Shown one piece after another: positions 8,691 through 18,689 of a stretch of DNA of 64,000 nucleotides. The stretch lies in the NCBI GenBank assembly GCA_019637435.1, contig JAHBVO010000001.1, positions 806,001 to 870,000 of the forward strand, read 5' to 3'. Positions within the stretch are counted from its first letter, which is position 1. Every line of letters begins with the position of its first letter. This DNA is from Candidatus Obscuribacterales bacterium (GTDB taxonomy: Bacteria > Cyanobacteriota > Vampirovibrionia > Obscuribacterales > Obscuribacteraceae). The notes beneath the pieces were generated by a model that did no database searches, was not told the origin of the DNA, and worked only from the letters and a program-made list of their open reading frames with translations. The translations under genes and the position numbers were made by a program.

Positions 8691-11671
8691 TTCATAGAGA
8701 GCGCGCCTCTGCGTGTCCTAAACGAGAGTTTGCCTTGCTCGGTCGCACTCAGTTGCGATGCCAGCCACTGGTGTCGTTGGTGGTGGCAGCTCAAAATGAT
8801 AATTTGATTGTGCGGAGCGATAGAGTTGATAAGAAAACGCATCATGCTCAAGAAGCGTGCGTCATCAGCTTCGCTGAATGGCTCATCAAGCACGATCGGC
8901 AGTGATTGGCGTTTAGACAGGAAGCTCGACAATATGATGCGCGCCAACCAGTGAATCTGCTCGCGAGTTCCAGTCGATAGTTTTGCAACATCATGGGAGC
9001 TGAATTCGCGGTCATGCCCTTTGAGCTTGAAGACCATTCGCAGCGAATGATCGAAAGCCATGCTCTCGATGTCCATGTTCAGCTGGGAGATCAACCGCTC
9101 CGATTCCTTGTTGAGCTCTTGCGACCAGTCCTCATAGGTTTCAGAAGAAAGCTTTGAGATCACGTCCCTAGCCATTGTAAGAGCCAGCTTCGCCCGTTTC
9201 GCGCAGGTTAACTCGTGGTCTATGTTCGCGAGATCTTCGACCGTTTCTAAATAGTGTTCGTCGCGATAGTTCATTGCCGTGCGAATTTGTACGAGTAGCT
9301 CTTCCTTTTTGGCCCCGTTATCGACTTTTGCTTTCTTCGTTGTCGCAACCGGCTCCGGTGTCGCACCCCAGGGGAGAACAGCTTTCTTTGGCGCAGACTC
9401 ATCGGGTTCCGGCAAGTGCTGAAGGTCGGGATATTCGTGAATCAAATTGCGAATCTTGTCTTTGATGACGTCGCGTTCGAATTCCATATTAGTGATCGCT
9501 TCGCGAGCGTCCTGGTAGCCTGCCAGGTCGTAGTCTATCTTTGCGATTTCGTTCTGCACGGCCTGTCTATCTACATCAGACTGCAAAAGCTCGTTGATTT
9601 TATTTTCGATTTCGTCCTGGTTGACGACTTCGACGCCGGAGCGCTCCAGCAGAATCTCTAGCTCGCGCGCGCTATCTTCGATTTCTGCAAGAAGAAAGTC
9701 GAGTTGTTTCCGGGTCGTGCGGATATCGTTAAACTGCGCTTCCAGCGCCTCTCGTTCCTTGTGATACTGCTGGATGTCTTGCGACAGATCCATCGCGCGT
9801 TGTGAATCTATTACGCTGCTATCGCGCCCGGCTTTGTCGAAAAAGTAGGCAAGGTCTCGCTGTATTTTACGCATGCGAGCTTCTTCGTTGCCGAGCGACT
9901 GATCTCTGTTCTCCTGTTCGGAGAGTACGTCTTCGTGGGTCGATGCCTCGTTTATGAATCTGATCAGATCTTCTCTGTTCGGCGTTCCCGTTTTTACCGC
10001 TAAAGCAGTCAGCTTGCTCTCGAGGTTGGCAATCTTGGTTTTTACAGCAGCCAGAGCTTTCTTGTGTTTTTGCTCTTCTTCACTCGCGCTTGCTGCGTCG
10101 TCCTTCAAATAGTATTTGAAATTCAGAATCATTCCAGCGAAGACTAATCCTGCCAGAAATGCGAGGAGAAAAACACACACAGTTGCAATGACTGCAATCT
10201 GAGGAATCTCTTTGACGCCTTGAGAGAAGATCAGAAATACGACGCAAACTATTGCTGCCACAAAACAGCCGAGCATCTTTCCTGTGTTAGCGTTGCGATT
10301 GTGACGTCTGCGCTCTTCGATGTCGTCGATGCTGAATTTAACTTCTTGAATGCGTTTTTGTTCTTCTTGAACTTGCTCGTAAAACATGATTAGAAGCGAA
10401 GAATAGTTTTTCGCCTCTTCTATTTCGACTTTCGTGAGCGACTTGAGTACATCTAGTGCTGCGCCGGCTTGCTTGCTGGAAACCATAAGCTTCTGCAAGT
10501 GCATTCCGGTTTGCTCTTTGTGCTGTCTCTGAAGATCGTTCAGATCTTGCTGAAGCTTGTATAAACTGATTGCCAGAGCGGATATGCTGTTTGCTTCATC
10601 TACGGTCAGCGATTCTAAGTTTTTGTAGCGTTCGCGAATCTCCTGTTCGAGACGCTCGTACTCTTCTTGCTGAGGTGTAATATCTTCGGCAAGGCGATCC
10701 GCGTCGGTTTGGCGCGATTGTTTTCTTGTCCAGAGGTCTTTGAGGGCATGGGCTGCCGAAGCGCTGATCGGAGCAGCCATGTCTATGGCTCGTAAATCCT
10801 CTTCCAGTTTCAACTTCTGCTCGTACCGCTGCGACGCGCTATCTAGTTTTCGTTCCAGTTCTTTCAGTTCCAAACGGTAAGCGTCGAATTCACTTGCCAG
10901 CGTCGGATCGACTTCAACCGGCTCATTTTCCTCAACGTCCTCATCGAGTGAGTTCAACTCCTCTAAAAGTTCCGAAGTCTTCCTGAACTCGATATCCATC
11001 TGGGTAAGCTTCTGGTGAAGCTCCGTTTTGCTTGCCTCCAGTTCCTTTATCGCATCTTCAACGGACATTTTCTTCGAGGACGCGCCCGCAAATGTGTAGT
11101 TTTGCAGAGCGTCGTTCAACGACTCAATTGCACCACCGGCGGTGCTGACCGGACTGGCTGTGTCCGCCATTCCTTGAAAAACAGGTGCTATGTCGCTTGA
11201 ACCACCAACGTGGTGCGCATCCAGGTGGCGTTGTCCAAGCAGGCAAGTGTTGCGAAATAAATCGCGACTCATACCTGTAATTTTGAAGCCTACGGTATCA
11301 CCATCTGTATGGTCTTTCCCACCGGATGTGAACTCGGCAGTCACATCTTGATTTGTGCTTCTGTCAAAAACCTCGACTTCCTTCGTCTCGAAATTTCTTG
11401 TGATTCTTAGCGGGCGATCATCGACTCGCAGTTCGAGAACCGCTTTGTATGGCGCTTTTTCTTCCCACGGTTTAAAATGTTCGCGTTCTTGAATCGCTGC
11501 TTTACTGCCGTGTTCCGGAAAATCAAAGAGGGTTGCCCAAATTCCTTCAGCCAGTGTGGACTTGCCGTACTCATTGGACTCCACAATTAAATTGAGTTCG
11601 TCGGAGCCAAACTCGATTTCTTCGTTGGTGATGCCACCAAATCCATAAAGTGTGATCTTCTCAATCCACAT
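8687..11671 (-). CDS. SbcC/Rad50/YhaN-like coiled-coil ATPase with internal membrane segments
   Basis: A 994-residue ATPase. The N terminus (IEKITLYGFGGI) and P-loop VESNEYGKSTL form the first half of an ABC/SMC-type head; the first Gly/Ala of the P-loop is replaced by Glu. Long coiled coils (about 190-460 and 530-800) flank two hydrophobic helices at about 466-525 (FVAAIVCVVFLIF and VCVFLLAFLAGLVFAGMIL). The C terminus holds the signature LSTGTREQI, Walker B LPIVLDEPFSEAD and the H-loop LSCHHQ. No CxxC zinc hook is present. YhaN-type proteins of this family act with a phosphoesterase in DNA metabolism; here the partner is the overlapping upstream gene (11 bases shared). The membrane helices suggest anchoring at the inner membrane. 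Confidence 0.8.
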   Translation of the reverse strand: MWIEKITLYGFGGITNEEIEFGSDELNLIVESNEYGKSTLAEGIWATLFDFPEHGSKAAIQEREHFKPWEEKAPYKAVLELRVDDRPLRITRNFETKEVEVFDRSTNQDVTAEFTSGGKDHTDGDTVGFKITGMSRDLFRNTCLLGQRHLDAHHVGGSSDIAPVFQGMADTASPVSTAGGAIESLNDALQNYTFAGASSKKMSVEDAIKELEASKTELHQKLTQMDIEFRKTSELLEELNSLDEDVEENEPVEVDPTLASEFDAYRLELKELERKLDSASQRYEQKLKLEEDLRAIDMAAPISASAAHALKDLWTRKQSRQTDADRLAEDITPQQEEYERLEQEIRERYKNLESLTVDEANSISALAISLYKLQQDLNDLQRQHKEQTGMHLQKLMVSSKQAGAALDVLKSLTKVEIEEAKNYSSLLIMFYEQVQEEQKRIQEVKFSIDDIEERRRHNRNANTGKMLGCFVAAIVCVVFLIFSQGVKEIPQIAVIATVCVFLLAFLAGLVFAGMILNFKYYLKDDAASASEEEQKHKKALAAVKTKIANLESKLTALAVKTGTPNREDLIRFINEASTHEDVLSEQENRDQSLGNEEARMRKIQRDLAYFFDKAGRDSSVIDSQRAMDLSQDIQQYHKEREALEAQFNDIRTTRKQLDFLLAEIEDSARELEILLERSGVEVVNQDEIENKINELLQSDVDRQAVQNEIAKIDYDLAGYQDAREAITNMEFERDVIKDKIRNLIHEYPDLQHLPEPDESAPKKAVLPWGATPEPVATTKKAKVDNGAKKEELLVQIRTAMNYRDEHYLETVEDLANIDHELTCAKRAKLALTMARDVISKLSSETYEDWSQELNKESERLISQLNMDIESMAFDHSLRMVFKLKGHDREFSSHDVAKLSTGTREQIHWLARIILSSFLSKRQSLPIVLDEPFSEADDARFLSMMRFLINSIAPHNQIIILSCHHQRHQWLASQLSATEQGKLSFRTRRGALSMN

Positions 11672-12929
11672 GGCGATGAGTTACCTTTTGTCGCTTGAGT
11701 GCATCGAGACCGTAGTAGAGCGCATCTTCAATCGTTTTTGCCGACATCAGAAATCCCGGCACATTGTTCAATGTATCGGCGTTCGGATTCTCTGCGCGTT
11801 TCGCTTCTGCCTGGCGCTGTTTCTCCAACATGCTCTCCAGATATTTGTATTCGGTGGTGCGCGGATCGTATTCTTCTGCTAAATAATCCGGTCTAGTTCT
11901 ATCCACAATCAGAAGGTGATAGAAATCGGGGCGAAGTTTTTGAGCGATCGAATAAGGCTCCACGTCCGGCGTGTGCGTGCCCTCGAGGCTGATGCATACG
12001 ATATCCACATCCGGTCTGATTTCCAGTTCTTGAACCCCGTATTCTATTTCTGCCTTTATCCCTTCCGCGTCGAGTCCTGATACATCAACAGGAAGGTAAG
12101 TGAGGCGATTGCTTGCGACTTCAATCGGTTCCAATAAAGTGGAACTCTGACCGTTGTCATCGACGGTCACTGTTCCCAACATTGCAACACGCGGACCGAG
12201 TTCATCGAAATTGCGACCGCTCAAACAGCCTGAGTAAGCCCCGATCACCTGATCGTTTTCATCGCATAATTCCGTGTATTCATGGAAATGTCCGAGGGCT
12301 GTGTAGTTGAAACGCTGGGCGGCAAGCTCTTCTACCGAGAATGGCGCAGTGATCCTATCTGCATGTCCGTCGATTCCAGGATAAGAGTCCAGCGATCCAT
12401 GAAACAGCAGTATGTTGAAAGTCACGTTATCATCACGGTTTACATAGCTGCCCAGCAGTCTGTCGGAAATTTTTCGCGAGCTCAAATGAGCGTAGCCCGT
12501 GATAGCAATGTCGTCTCGGCTGGGATGCTTGAATGTCGTAAACTCAGGCGAGTTGAACACAAAAGCATTTTTCGGCCAGCTTCTCATACCGCGCGCCGCT
12601 AGAAAAGTGGGGTGGTAATAGCTGTCGATTGTGTATGGATCACCTTCACCAGGCGTGATGAAGACAGGTATGTCATTCAACTCCGCGATTGCTTCAAGAA
12701 CAGTACCGGCTGTTTCCCCGCGTATGCTGCGATGATCCCAGAGCCCGCCCGGGATCAAAACCGCGTCGACCTTCTGGTCGCTGGCCACACGCATGGCGCC
12801 AACCAGTGACTCTACCAAATCGGTGTAGCGCGCCGCTCTCTGTGCGGAGGAGTATGAAAGTACACCGCGATTCTGTGGGGAATCGAGGTGGACATCGGAC
12901 AACTGAAGAAACTTGAAAGTGGAGGACAT
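11661..12929 (-). CDS. SbcD/Mre11/YhaO-like metallophosphoesterase with degenerate metal site
   Basis: A 422-residue protein. The fold is clear from LQLSDVHLDSP (motif I, D12 and H14), LLFHGS and ALGHFH (late His motifs). Motif II, normally G-D-x-x-D, reads GGLWD (residues 61-65), and motif III, normally G-N-H, reads GEGD (94-97). The bridging Asp and the Asn-His pair expected in active nucleases are therefore missing. The ATG at 12929 has GAAAGGG 3 bases upstream; a TTG at 12941 in the same frame is an alternative start. It is translated ahead of, and overlaps, the Rad50-like ATPase, so the two probably form a complex. Nuclease activity is doubtful. Confidence 0.75.
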   Translation of the reverse strand: MSSTFKFLQLSDVHLDSPQNRGVLSYSSAQRAARYTDLVESLVGAMRVASDQKVDAVLIPGGLWDHRSIRGETAGTVLEAIAELNDIPVFITPGEGDPYTIDSYYHPTFLAARGMRSWPKNAFVFNSPEFTTFKHPSRDDIAITGYAHLSSRKISDRLLGSYVNRDDNVTFNILLFHGSLDSYPGIDGHADRITAPFSVEELAAQRFNYTALGHFHEYTELCDENDQVIGAYSGCLSGRNFDELGPRVAMLGTVTVDDNGQSSTLLEPIEVASNRLTYLPVDVSGLDAEGIKAEIEYGVQELEIRPDVDIVCISLEGTHTPDVEPYSIAQKLRPDFYHLLIVDRTRPDYLAEEYDPRTTEYKYLESMLEKQRQAEAKRAENPNADTLNNVPGFLMSAKTIEDALYYGLDALKRQKVTHRHVD

Positions 12930-13059
12930 GTTCCCTTTCAAACACCTGAACCTTTCTCAGGTAGTGCCTGCTTATCTCTTGCTTTTATACCTGACTGAGC
13001 CCGTAACTTAAACCTTATCGTTTATGTTGGCGAAACTCACTCTTTTATCGGACGTGCGT

Positions 13060-14265
13060 TCAGGCGCGTTCGATAACAGCAGCGATTCCCTGTCCGACGC
13101 CGATGCACATGCTGGCGAGACCGTATCGACCCTCAGAACGCTTGAGCTCATGGATGAGCGTGGTCAATATCCGTGCTCCCGATGCTCCGAGCGGATGTCC
13201 GAGGGCGATGGCGCCGCCGTTCACGTTCAGTTTGTCGAGCGGGATTTCGAGTTCTCTCTGACAAGCCAGAACTTGAGCTGCGAATGCTTCGTTCAATTCG
13301 ATCAGATCGAGGTCTTTAACTTCCAGTTTGGCTCTGGATAACGCTTTGCGCGATGCTTCGATTGGACCGACGCCCATTATCGCCGGATCTACGCCGGACA
13401 CTCCGGAAGAAATGAACCGTGCAAGTGGCTTGGCTCCAAGCTCTTTAGCTTTCTCTGCCGACATAAGGAGAACTGCTGCGGCACCATCATTGATACCGGA
13501 CGAATTGCCGGCAGTGACAGAACCGCCTTCTCGGAATGCCGGTTTTAACCTTTGCAAATCGCCGATTGAGGTTTCCGGTCTTGGGTGTTCATCCGTGTCT
13601 ACCAGTTGCGGTTCCTTGGATCCTTTCTTGGGCGGCAGTTCTACTTTTACAATCTCAGACTTAAAGGAGCCCTTCATTTGCGCGTCTCGATATTTCGTTT
13701 GACTTGAAACCGCAAACTCGTCTTGGTCCTCGCGAGAGATTTTGAATTTCTCCGCGACGTTTTCAGCCGTTTCTCCCATCGAGTATGGATAGTGCATCTC
13801 GGCAAGCTTCGGATTGGTGAAACGCCAGCCCAAAGTAGTATCAAACATCTTGATTTCGCCGCGGGGAAATGCGCCTTCAGGTTTTGCCATGACGAAAGGA
13901 GAGCGAGTCATAGACTCGACCCCGCCTGCGATGTAGATGTCGCCTTCGCCCACCTGAATCGCTTTGGCCGCTTCGTTGATCGCCATCAGACCGGACCCGC
14001 AAAGGCGATTGACCGTACCACCAGGGACGGTGACAGGTAGACCAGCAAGCAGCAGTGCCATACGTGCCACGTTGCGGTTGTCTTCGCCTGCTTGGTTGGC
14101 GCATCCCATGAGAACATCTTCGACTAAACTCGGATCAAAATTGTTTCTAGCTAAGATTGCTTTGATCACTACTGCTGCCAGATCATCTGCGCGAACATCT
14201 TTAAGTGCGCCACCATACCGACCGATTGGAGTGCGGCATGCATCAACTATGACTACCTCTTTCAT
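13060..14265 (-). CDS. acetyl-CoA acetyltransferase (thiolase)
   Basis: A 401-residue thiolase of normal length. The acylation cysteine is C89 in [11 protein letters not shown], and the second active-site pair is H357 ([12 protein letters not shown]) and C387 (MCIGVGQG). The N-terminal [15 protein letters not shown] is typical. It condenses two acetyl-CoA or cleaves 3-ketoacyl-CoA; the sequence does not separate biosynthetic (AtoB/PhaA) from degradative (PcaF/FadA) use, although the wording is close to beta-ketoadipyl-CoA thiolases. AGAGGAAA precedes the ATG. No other fatty acid or polyhydroxyalkanoate gene is adjacent. The LRV protein gene lies 47 bp upstream on the same strand. Confidence 0.93.
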   Translation of the reverse strand: MKEVVIVDACRTPIGRYGGALKDVRADDLAAVVIKAILARNNFDPSLVEDVLMGCANQAGEDNRNVARMALLLAGLPVTVPGGTVNRLCGSGLMAINEAAKAIQVGEGDIYIAGGVESMTRSPFVMAKPEGAFPRGEIKMFDTTLGWRFTNPKLAEMHYPYSMGETAENVAEKFKISREDQDEFAVSSQTKYRDAQMKGSFKSEIVKVELPPKKGSKEPQLVDTDEHPRPETSIGDLQRLKPAFREGGSVTAGNSSGINDGAAAVLLMSAEKAKELGAKPLARFISSGVSGVDPAIMGVGPIEASRKALSRAKLEVKDLDLIELNEAFAAQVLACQRELEIPLDKLNVNGGAIALGHPLGASGARILTTLIHELKRSEGRYGLASMCIGVGQGIAAVIERA

Positions 14266-14312
14266 TATTTCCTCTTCTGTCGCCGCCTGAGCAGCGCGAT
14301 CCTAACCGTAAC

Positions 14313-16436
14313 TTACTGCGCGGCTTCCGGCGTTGCGAGCCACGTCACATCATCCTGTGCGAGAGTTTGTAGCACATCATCGGTCGCTTGCGGATTCGAT
14401 GCAACGGCGCGGCGAACTTCCGGTCGTTGGTCTTTTGCAAGTTTTCCGAGAATCTCAGCGCCTGCCCCTGGATTGGAGGCGACAGCAATTCTGACGCGAT
14501 CCTCGGTGTCACCGGAGAGACGGCCCAGAATGTCACCCTTGGCTGAGGGGTTTGCTGCTGCCGATGCCCTGACGATTGGACTGCTGTCCCTGGACAGTTG
14601 CAGCAAACTGTCGGCGGGCATCGCGGGATGAGCCGCAGCAACAGCGCGAACCGAAGGATCTTTGTCTGTCGACAAATGCTCCAGTACATAAGGTTTTGTC
14701 GCGGCCGAAGAAGCCAGGTTTATTTTCAATACAGTGTCTGCGTCGTCGGCAACTCGCTTGACCACTTCTTCCGAGGCGTCGCGACGGAAGAGCAACTGCT
14801 GTTTTACTCCGAGATCTTTGCAATCTGCAAGTACCAGCAAAGTATCGGCAGGCGTCGACGGGTTAGCGGCTAAACCTTTCAATACGTTGGAGCAGCTGTC
14901 GTGTCCCAGCGACGAGAGAACACTTTGCGGCGCGCTCGAGTTGGTCGCGAGGGCCTGACGAACGATTTCATTCTGATCGCTACCCAGAGCGGTCAGAAGC
15001 TCTGCCATTGCCGCCTTATCCGTCGATTTCTGGAAAGTGTTGGCGGCCAGCGCGGCTCGCACCGCATAGTCAGAATCTTTTGCGAGTTCCTTCGCCACGT
15101 TCACCGGAATACCGGCGTTGTTTGCTAGCACATAGCGCACGAGCGCTGATTCATTTTTCGCGAGCGACCCGAAATCCTCTTCTGTAAGATCGGCTCTAGA
15201 AGCCAGGACTTGAGCAACTGCAATCTCCGGTTTGTCAAACAGTAACTTCAGTGTTTCTTTGCTCGTATTGGGATTGGCGGCCACAGCCGTTCTTACGCGA
15301 ATCGATTTGTCCTTGATCAGTTTTTGCAAAATGGTGTCAGGAATCGCCGGATTAGCCGCTACAGACCAGCGAACTTTCTCTTCTTTGTCGTTCGCCAGTG
15401 ATTCGACGATATTTATTGGAGTGGACGGATTCAGCACTACTTCCATCTCGACTTCCCAGCTCTTGTCCGAAGCCAGGTCGGTTAGCGCATCTTGGGGAGT
15501 GCTCGGGTTGCCGGCGACTCCAATGCGAACGACCATGTTTGGATCCTTGGCCAGTTTCGCCAGTACCTCCGGAGGCACCGACGGATTTCCAGCGACCATG
15601 GAGCGAACGCCGAGGTCTCCGTCGTCAGCCAGCGCCTGATAGGAAGGCAAGCTCAGACCGGCTTGGCGAGCCAGGAAGGTGCGGACCAGGCGATCGCCGA
15701 CTTTGACGAGACGGTCGACTACTTCTTGCGATGTCGACTTGTTGCGCGCCAGTGAGAGAAGCAAGAATTCGGTTTGAGTATGACCGTGAGCGAGTTTGGA
15801 TAGCACCGCAGGTGGTGTCGCAGGGTTGGCGGCGATTGTTTCACAAACCTTGGGCAGACCCGACGAAGCCAGATTATAGAGTACTTTTGCGTCGAGCGGC
15901 GTTGGGTTTCTCAACAAGGCTTCGATAACCAATTGATCGGAATCGTCCGCCAATTGTTTACGAACTTCGGGTGGACAGCTCGGGTTGGCAGCAACCTGAC
16001 GTCTGACCAGATCGCTTGGATCTGAGCCTAGTTTGGACAGTAAGGCAGCTGATGTTTTCGGGTTCGATGCTACCGCCAGTTTCACCGGGTAGGCTGGAGC
16101 CGGCGTTGAAATTTTTCGACGCTGCGGCTCCACCTGGGCTTTGAATGGAGTCTTCTTTGTTTCGGCTGTTTTATCCGCTTCTTTGCCTGACCCCTTGACC
16201 TTGTCTGACTTCGAGGTCTTCTCCCCGCTCTTCTCTTGTTTCGAGGCCTTGCCTTCGCCTTTGTCCTTCTCTGTTTTTTTGGCGGCTTTGTCAGAAGCTT
16301 TCTTTTCCTGCTTCTCCGTCTCTTTGTTCTCCTCCGCCTTTGCCGGCTGCAAAAGCGCTGAGCCTGCCACTAAAGACGGTATCAGGCAAAAATAGGACAG
16401 CGAGGAGACGAATGACTTGCTTTTCTTGGTGTTCAT
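14313..16436 (-). CDS. secreted leucine-rich-repeat-variant (LRV) solenoid protein
   Basis: A 707-residue exported protein. Residues 1-35 are a signal peptide (SLSYFCLIPSLVAGSALL, then PAKAEE). Residues 36-105 are extremely rich in Lys, Glu and Ser. From about 115 to the end runs an array of roughly 24-residue repeats of the form 'LAxDxxxxVRxxVAxNPSTP', about two dozen units. This is the LRV pattern first described in Azotobacter, an alternating alpha/3-10-helix superhelix. The Azotobacter protein also has an Fe-S cluster; no matching Cys cluster is seen here. Such solenoids bind proteins; a periplasmic or surface partner is likely but unknown. Confidence 0.8.
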   Translation of the reverse strand: MNTKKSKSFVSSLSYFCLIPSLVAGSALLQPAKAEENKETEKQEKKASDKAAKKTEKDKGEGKASKQEKSGEKTSKSDKVKGSGKEADKTAETKKTPFKAQVEPQRRKISTPAPAYPVKLAVASNPKTSAALLSKLGSDPSDLVRRQVAANPSCPPEVRKQLADDSDQLVIEALLRNPTPLDAKVLYNLASSGLPKVCETIAANPATPPAVLSKLAHGHTQTEFLLLSLARNKSTSQEVVDRLVKVGDRLVRTFLARQAGLSLPSYQALADDGDLGVRSMVAGNPSVPPEVLAKLAKDPNMVVRIGVAGNPSTPQDALTDLASDKSWEVEMEVVLNPSTPINIVESLANDKEEKVRWSVAANPAIPDTILQKLIKDKSIRVRTAVAANPNTSKETLKLLFDKPEIAVAQVLASRADLTEEDFGSLAKNESALVRYVLANNAGIPVNVAKELAKDSDYAVRAALAANTFQKSTDKAAMAELLTALGSDQNEIVRQALATNSSAPQSVLSSLGHDSCSNVLKGLAANPSTPADTLLVLADCKDLGVKQQLLFRRDASEEVVKRVADDADTVLKINLASSAATKPYVLEHLSTDKDPSVRAVAAAHPAMPADSLLQLSRDSSPIVRASAAANPSAKGDILGRLSGDTEDRVRIAVASNPGAGAEILGKLAKDQRPEVRRAVASNPQATDDVLQTLAQDDVTWLATPEAAQ

Positions 16437-16515
16437 AAACCTGCCAAATTGAGAGCTGATTTCAACTCACAGATTTTAGCGTTTTATGCGCAGTTTGTTT
16501 TTAAACCTAGTTTCT

Positions 16516-18402
16516 CTAACTGCTCTCGTGGACAGAGCGAATAATGTTCAAAAGCACGCCTCTGTCCAGGTCTTGTGAAACATATTCGATATACTTCACC
16601 TGCCAGTTTTCAAGATCGGCGACCACGGTCGATAGCGAGGTGTTGGCGGATCTCGCCGCCGCCATGTCGACATCGACCTCACCTTTAGAACTCAAGATAA
16701 ATACGCGTGCGCGACCAGAGTAGCCGAGGGAGTCGCGGAAGCTGAGGCGAAGGAAGGCGCTGTTTCGGTCGCTGCCGATATGTTCTCGGATCCCAAGTAC
16801 GAGCTTTTGGAATTTTTGCATCGGGCCGGCGATATCGCCGTCCGGAACGGTCGCTAAGTTGTATTCGAGAAGCATGCCGACTGCCCAGCTGAAGTCGGAT
16901 GTGGTGATGTCTCCCATCAGTTTGATAATGCGCGAAAGCGGTGTGAGCCCATCCAATGATTCATAGACGCGCTTGACTAATTCCATTTCCGCTTTGGTTA
17001 TAGGCTTCTTCTCTTTCGGTTCAATCAACGGATCGCCTTCCAGCTTCTCCTTCTTGGACTCGTCCTTTTCGAGGACGGAATCGGCTCCGCGCGGCAATTT
17101 GCCCCAGACGACTTGCATGTTGTCCTGGGCGAGCGCCGCGTCCAGGAGCAATTTTTCAAGTGCTTTGGTGACTTTGCAGGTATCCTTCGTGAGATCTTCA
17201 GAGGGATCGCGTTTGATAAAAACGAAAATTCCCTGCGTCCACGCCGAAGCAAATTCCATCACGGCTTTATTGCCGTGTAATCTCCCAATACGTGCGTGCA
17301 CCGGCTTTCCTGTCTCAAAATGAGCTTTAAACTGCATGTCGCGATTTTCAACAGACAAAACTCCGGTCTCGCGGTTGGTGGCCATGTTTTGCAAAAGGCT
17401 CATCGGGTCGGTGGAACCAAGGTGTCCGACGAGCGATTGAACTTTCGCTTCGTCGGTTGCCGACGTCGCCGCCGAAGACATCTTCGTTTTGCTCTTATTC
17501 GCCTCCGATTGACCATAGAACGCCTGGTCGGCCAGGGCGATTTCGAGCATGCGCGAAGTGATTTTTCCTCGCTTGACCGCGAGCGCGCCGAGGTTCATTC
17601 TTTCGCGAATGTTGGTACCTTGAAGTTCGAGCAAGAGTTCGTCCACCTGGCTCTGGTTCAAGATTTTGCATCCCATCAAGTATTCTTCCAGCGTGAAGGA
17701 ACGCCTGCTTTTGAAATAGTTTGTTAGGAATGGAACTTTCGCAAATATAGGAAATATGAGCTTCTTCGTTTCCAAATCCTTAAGGGCTTCCAATATCTGG
17801 TTCTCTGTCAGCCTGTCCGCGGCACGTCTGGCTATCGCCGCGACCGGGCTGTAGTTGTCGATAAGCGCCATTAAGTGATTTGTGTTTCCGGCCTGTTCAA
17901 TGTTTGTTTTTTTAGTTAAACCGGCCTCTGTGAAAGACGGAACGGCTGCCAGCAAGATCTGCTGAGATAGGTCAGCACCACCTTCTTCGAAGCCAGCATC
18001 TTTTCCGAGAGTTGTTTTTATAAACTTGGTTACTTGAGGCGAGAAATCGAAAATTTCAGCGAAGCTCTCGAAAACCCTGATGGATGGCGCTGATGTGATC
18101 GACTCGCGAACGATCGCGGTGGCACTGTCTGTTCTCAAGAAGATGAGGGCTCCGGTTACTTCGATCAGGGAATTGACTAGTCTAGCGGCTTCTATGAGAT
18201 TCTCCGCCGCAAACATGTAACCGCACAGAGTTACGTCGATGATAACAGCCTCGTAAAGACGGTTGCCGGCAGCCAGTGCCCGAAGCTCATCCATGATCTC
18301 ACTGCCGTACTTGAGCACAACTATGTTATCGGGGGTCTGCTCGCTTGTCGGCTCAGCGACTTCTTCTTCAGCTGTTTCAGTTTTAACGTTTTCTAGAGTC
18401 AT
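16516..18402 (-). CDS. DUF4388 domain protein with receiver-like N terminus
   Basis: A 628-residue soluble protein. Residues 25-135 read like a response-regulator-type fold (IVVLKYGSEI, YEAVIIDVTLCGYMFA, TGALIFLRTD) but without a clear phosphorylation pocket. About 210-300 contain a segment like those in N-terminal domains of type II/IV secretion ATPases (LGALAVKRGKITSRMLEIAL). About 330-400 are the DUF4388 domain (LLQNMATNRETGVLSVEN, FETGKPVHARIG, AVMEFASAW). DUF4388 (PATAN-like) domains are common adaptors in cyanobacterial and deltaproteobacterial signalling. A helical C terminus follows. No strong ribosome site is visible. It is divergent from the secreted protein gene at 18690. Likely a regulatory adaptor. 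Confidence 0.7.
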   Translation of the reverse strand: MTLENVKTETAEEEVAEPTSEQTPDNIVVLKYGSEIMDELRALAAGNRLYEAVIIDVTLCGYMFAAENLIEAARLVNSLIEVTGALIFLRTDSATAIVRESITSAPSIRVFESFAEIFDFSPQVTKFIKTTLGKDAGFEEGGADLSQQILLAAVPSFTEAGLTKKTNIEQAGNTNHLMALIDNYSPVAAIARRAADRLTENQILEALKDLETKKLIFPIFAKVPFLTNYFKSRRSFTLEEYLMGCKILNQSQVDELLLELQGTNIRERMNLGALAVKRGKITSRMLEIALADQAFYGQSEANKSKTKMSSAATSATDEAKVQSLVGHLGSTDPMSLLQNMATNRETGVLSVENRDMQFKAHFETGKPVHARIGRLHGNKAVMEFASAWTQGIFVFIKRDPSEDLTKDTCKVTKALEKLLLDAALAQDNMQVVWGKLPRGADSVLEKDESKKEKLEGDPLIEPKEKKPITKAEMELVKRVYESLDGLTPLSRIIKLMGDITTSDFSWAVGMLLEYNLATVPDGDIAGPMQKFQKLVLGIREHIGSDRNSAFLRLSFRDSLGYSGRARVFILSSKGEVDVDMAAARSANTSLSTVVADLENWQVKYIEYVSQDLDRGVLLNIIRSVHESS

Positions 18403-18636
18403 CGTTTTCTAGACTAATCGTGGTGGTTCGCAAACATTTGGTCCAATAGATTTTTAGCAGCAAATTATGAACCCTCGCAATGGTCTTATGCCCGCTCTTG
18501 TGGAGGATTTGCAGCGGTTGATTTTAGTGTCGCATAATTGGCGCTGCCTGACATCTCTGTCGTCGCTATGAGTGACTGACTGGCGCTTTGATGTAAAGAT
18601 GATTTTTCTCGCCTTTCCCCCGATTGGAAACTCTTA

Positions 18637-18642
18637 TATACT
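18637..18642 (+). promoter_or_regulatory. candidate -10 box for the 18690 gene
   Basis: TATACT lies 47 bases before the ATG at 18690, inside the 287-bp divergent region. No convincing -35 element is found at 16-18 bp. GAGGAAG ends 7 bases before the ATG as a good ribosome binding site. The rest of the divergent region shows nothing I can name. Confidence 0.35.
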
Positions 18643-18689
18643 CGCAGCCTCTATTAGTTGCTTTGGCGCTTGGTTGAGGAAGTCTTTCA

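Noticed and set aside
12944..12962. Inverted repeat ACCTGA-N7-TCAGGT before the SbcD-like gene, considered as an SOS box
   Set aside because: It does not match the GAAC-N4-GTTC or CTG-N10-CAG LexA patterns; arms are only 6 bp and may be chance.
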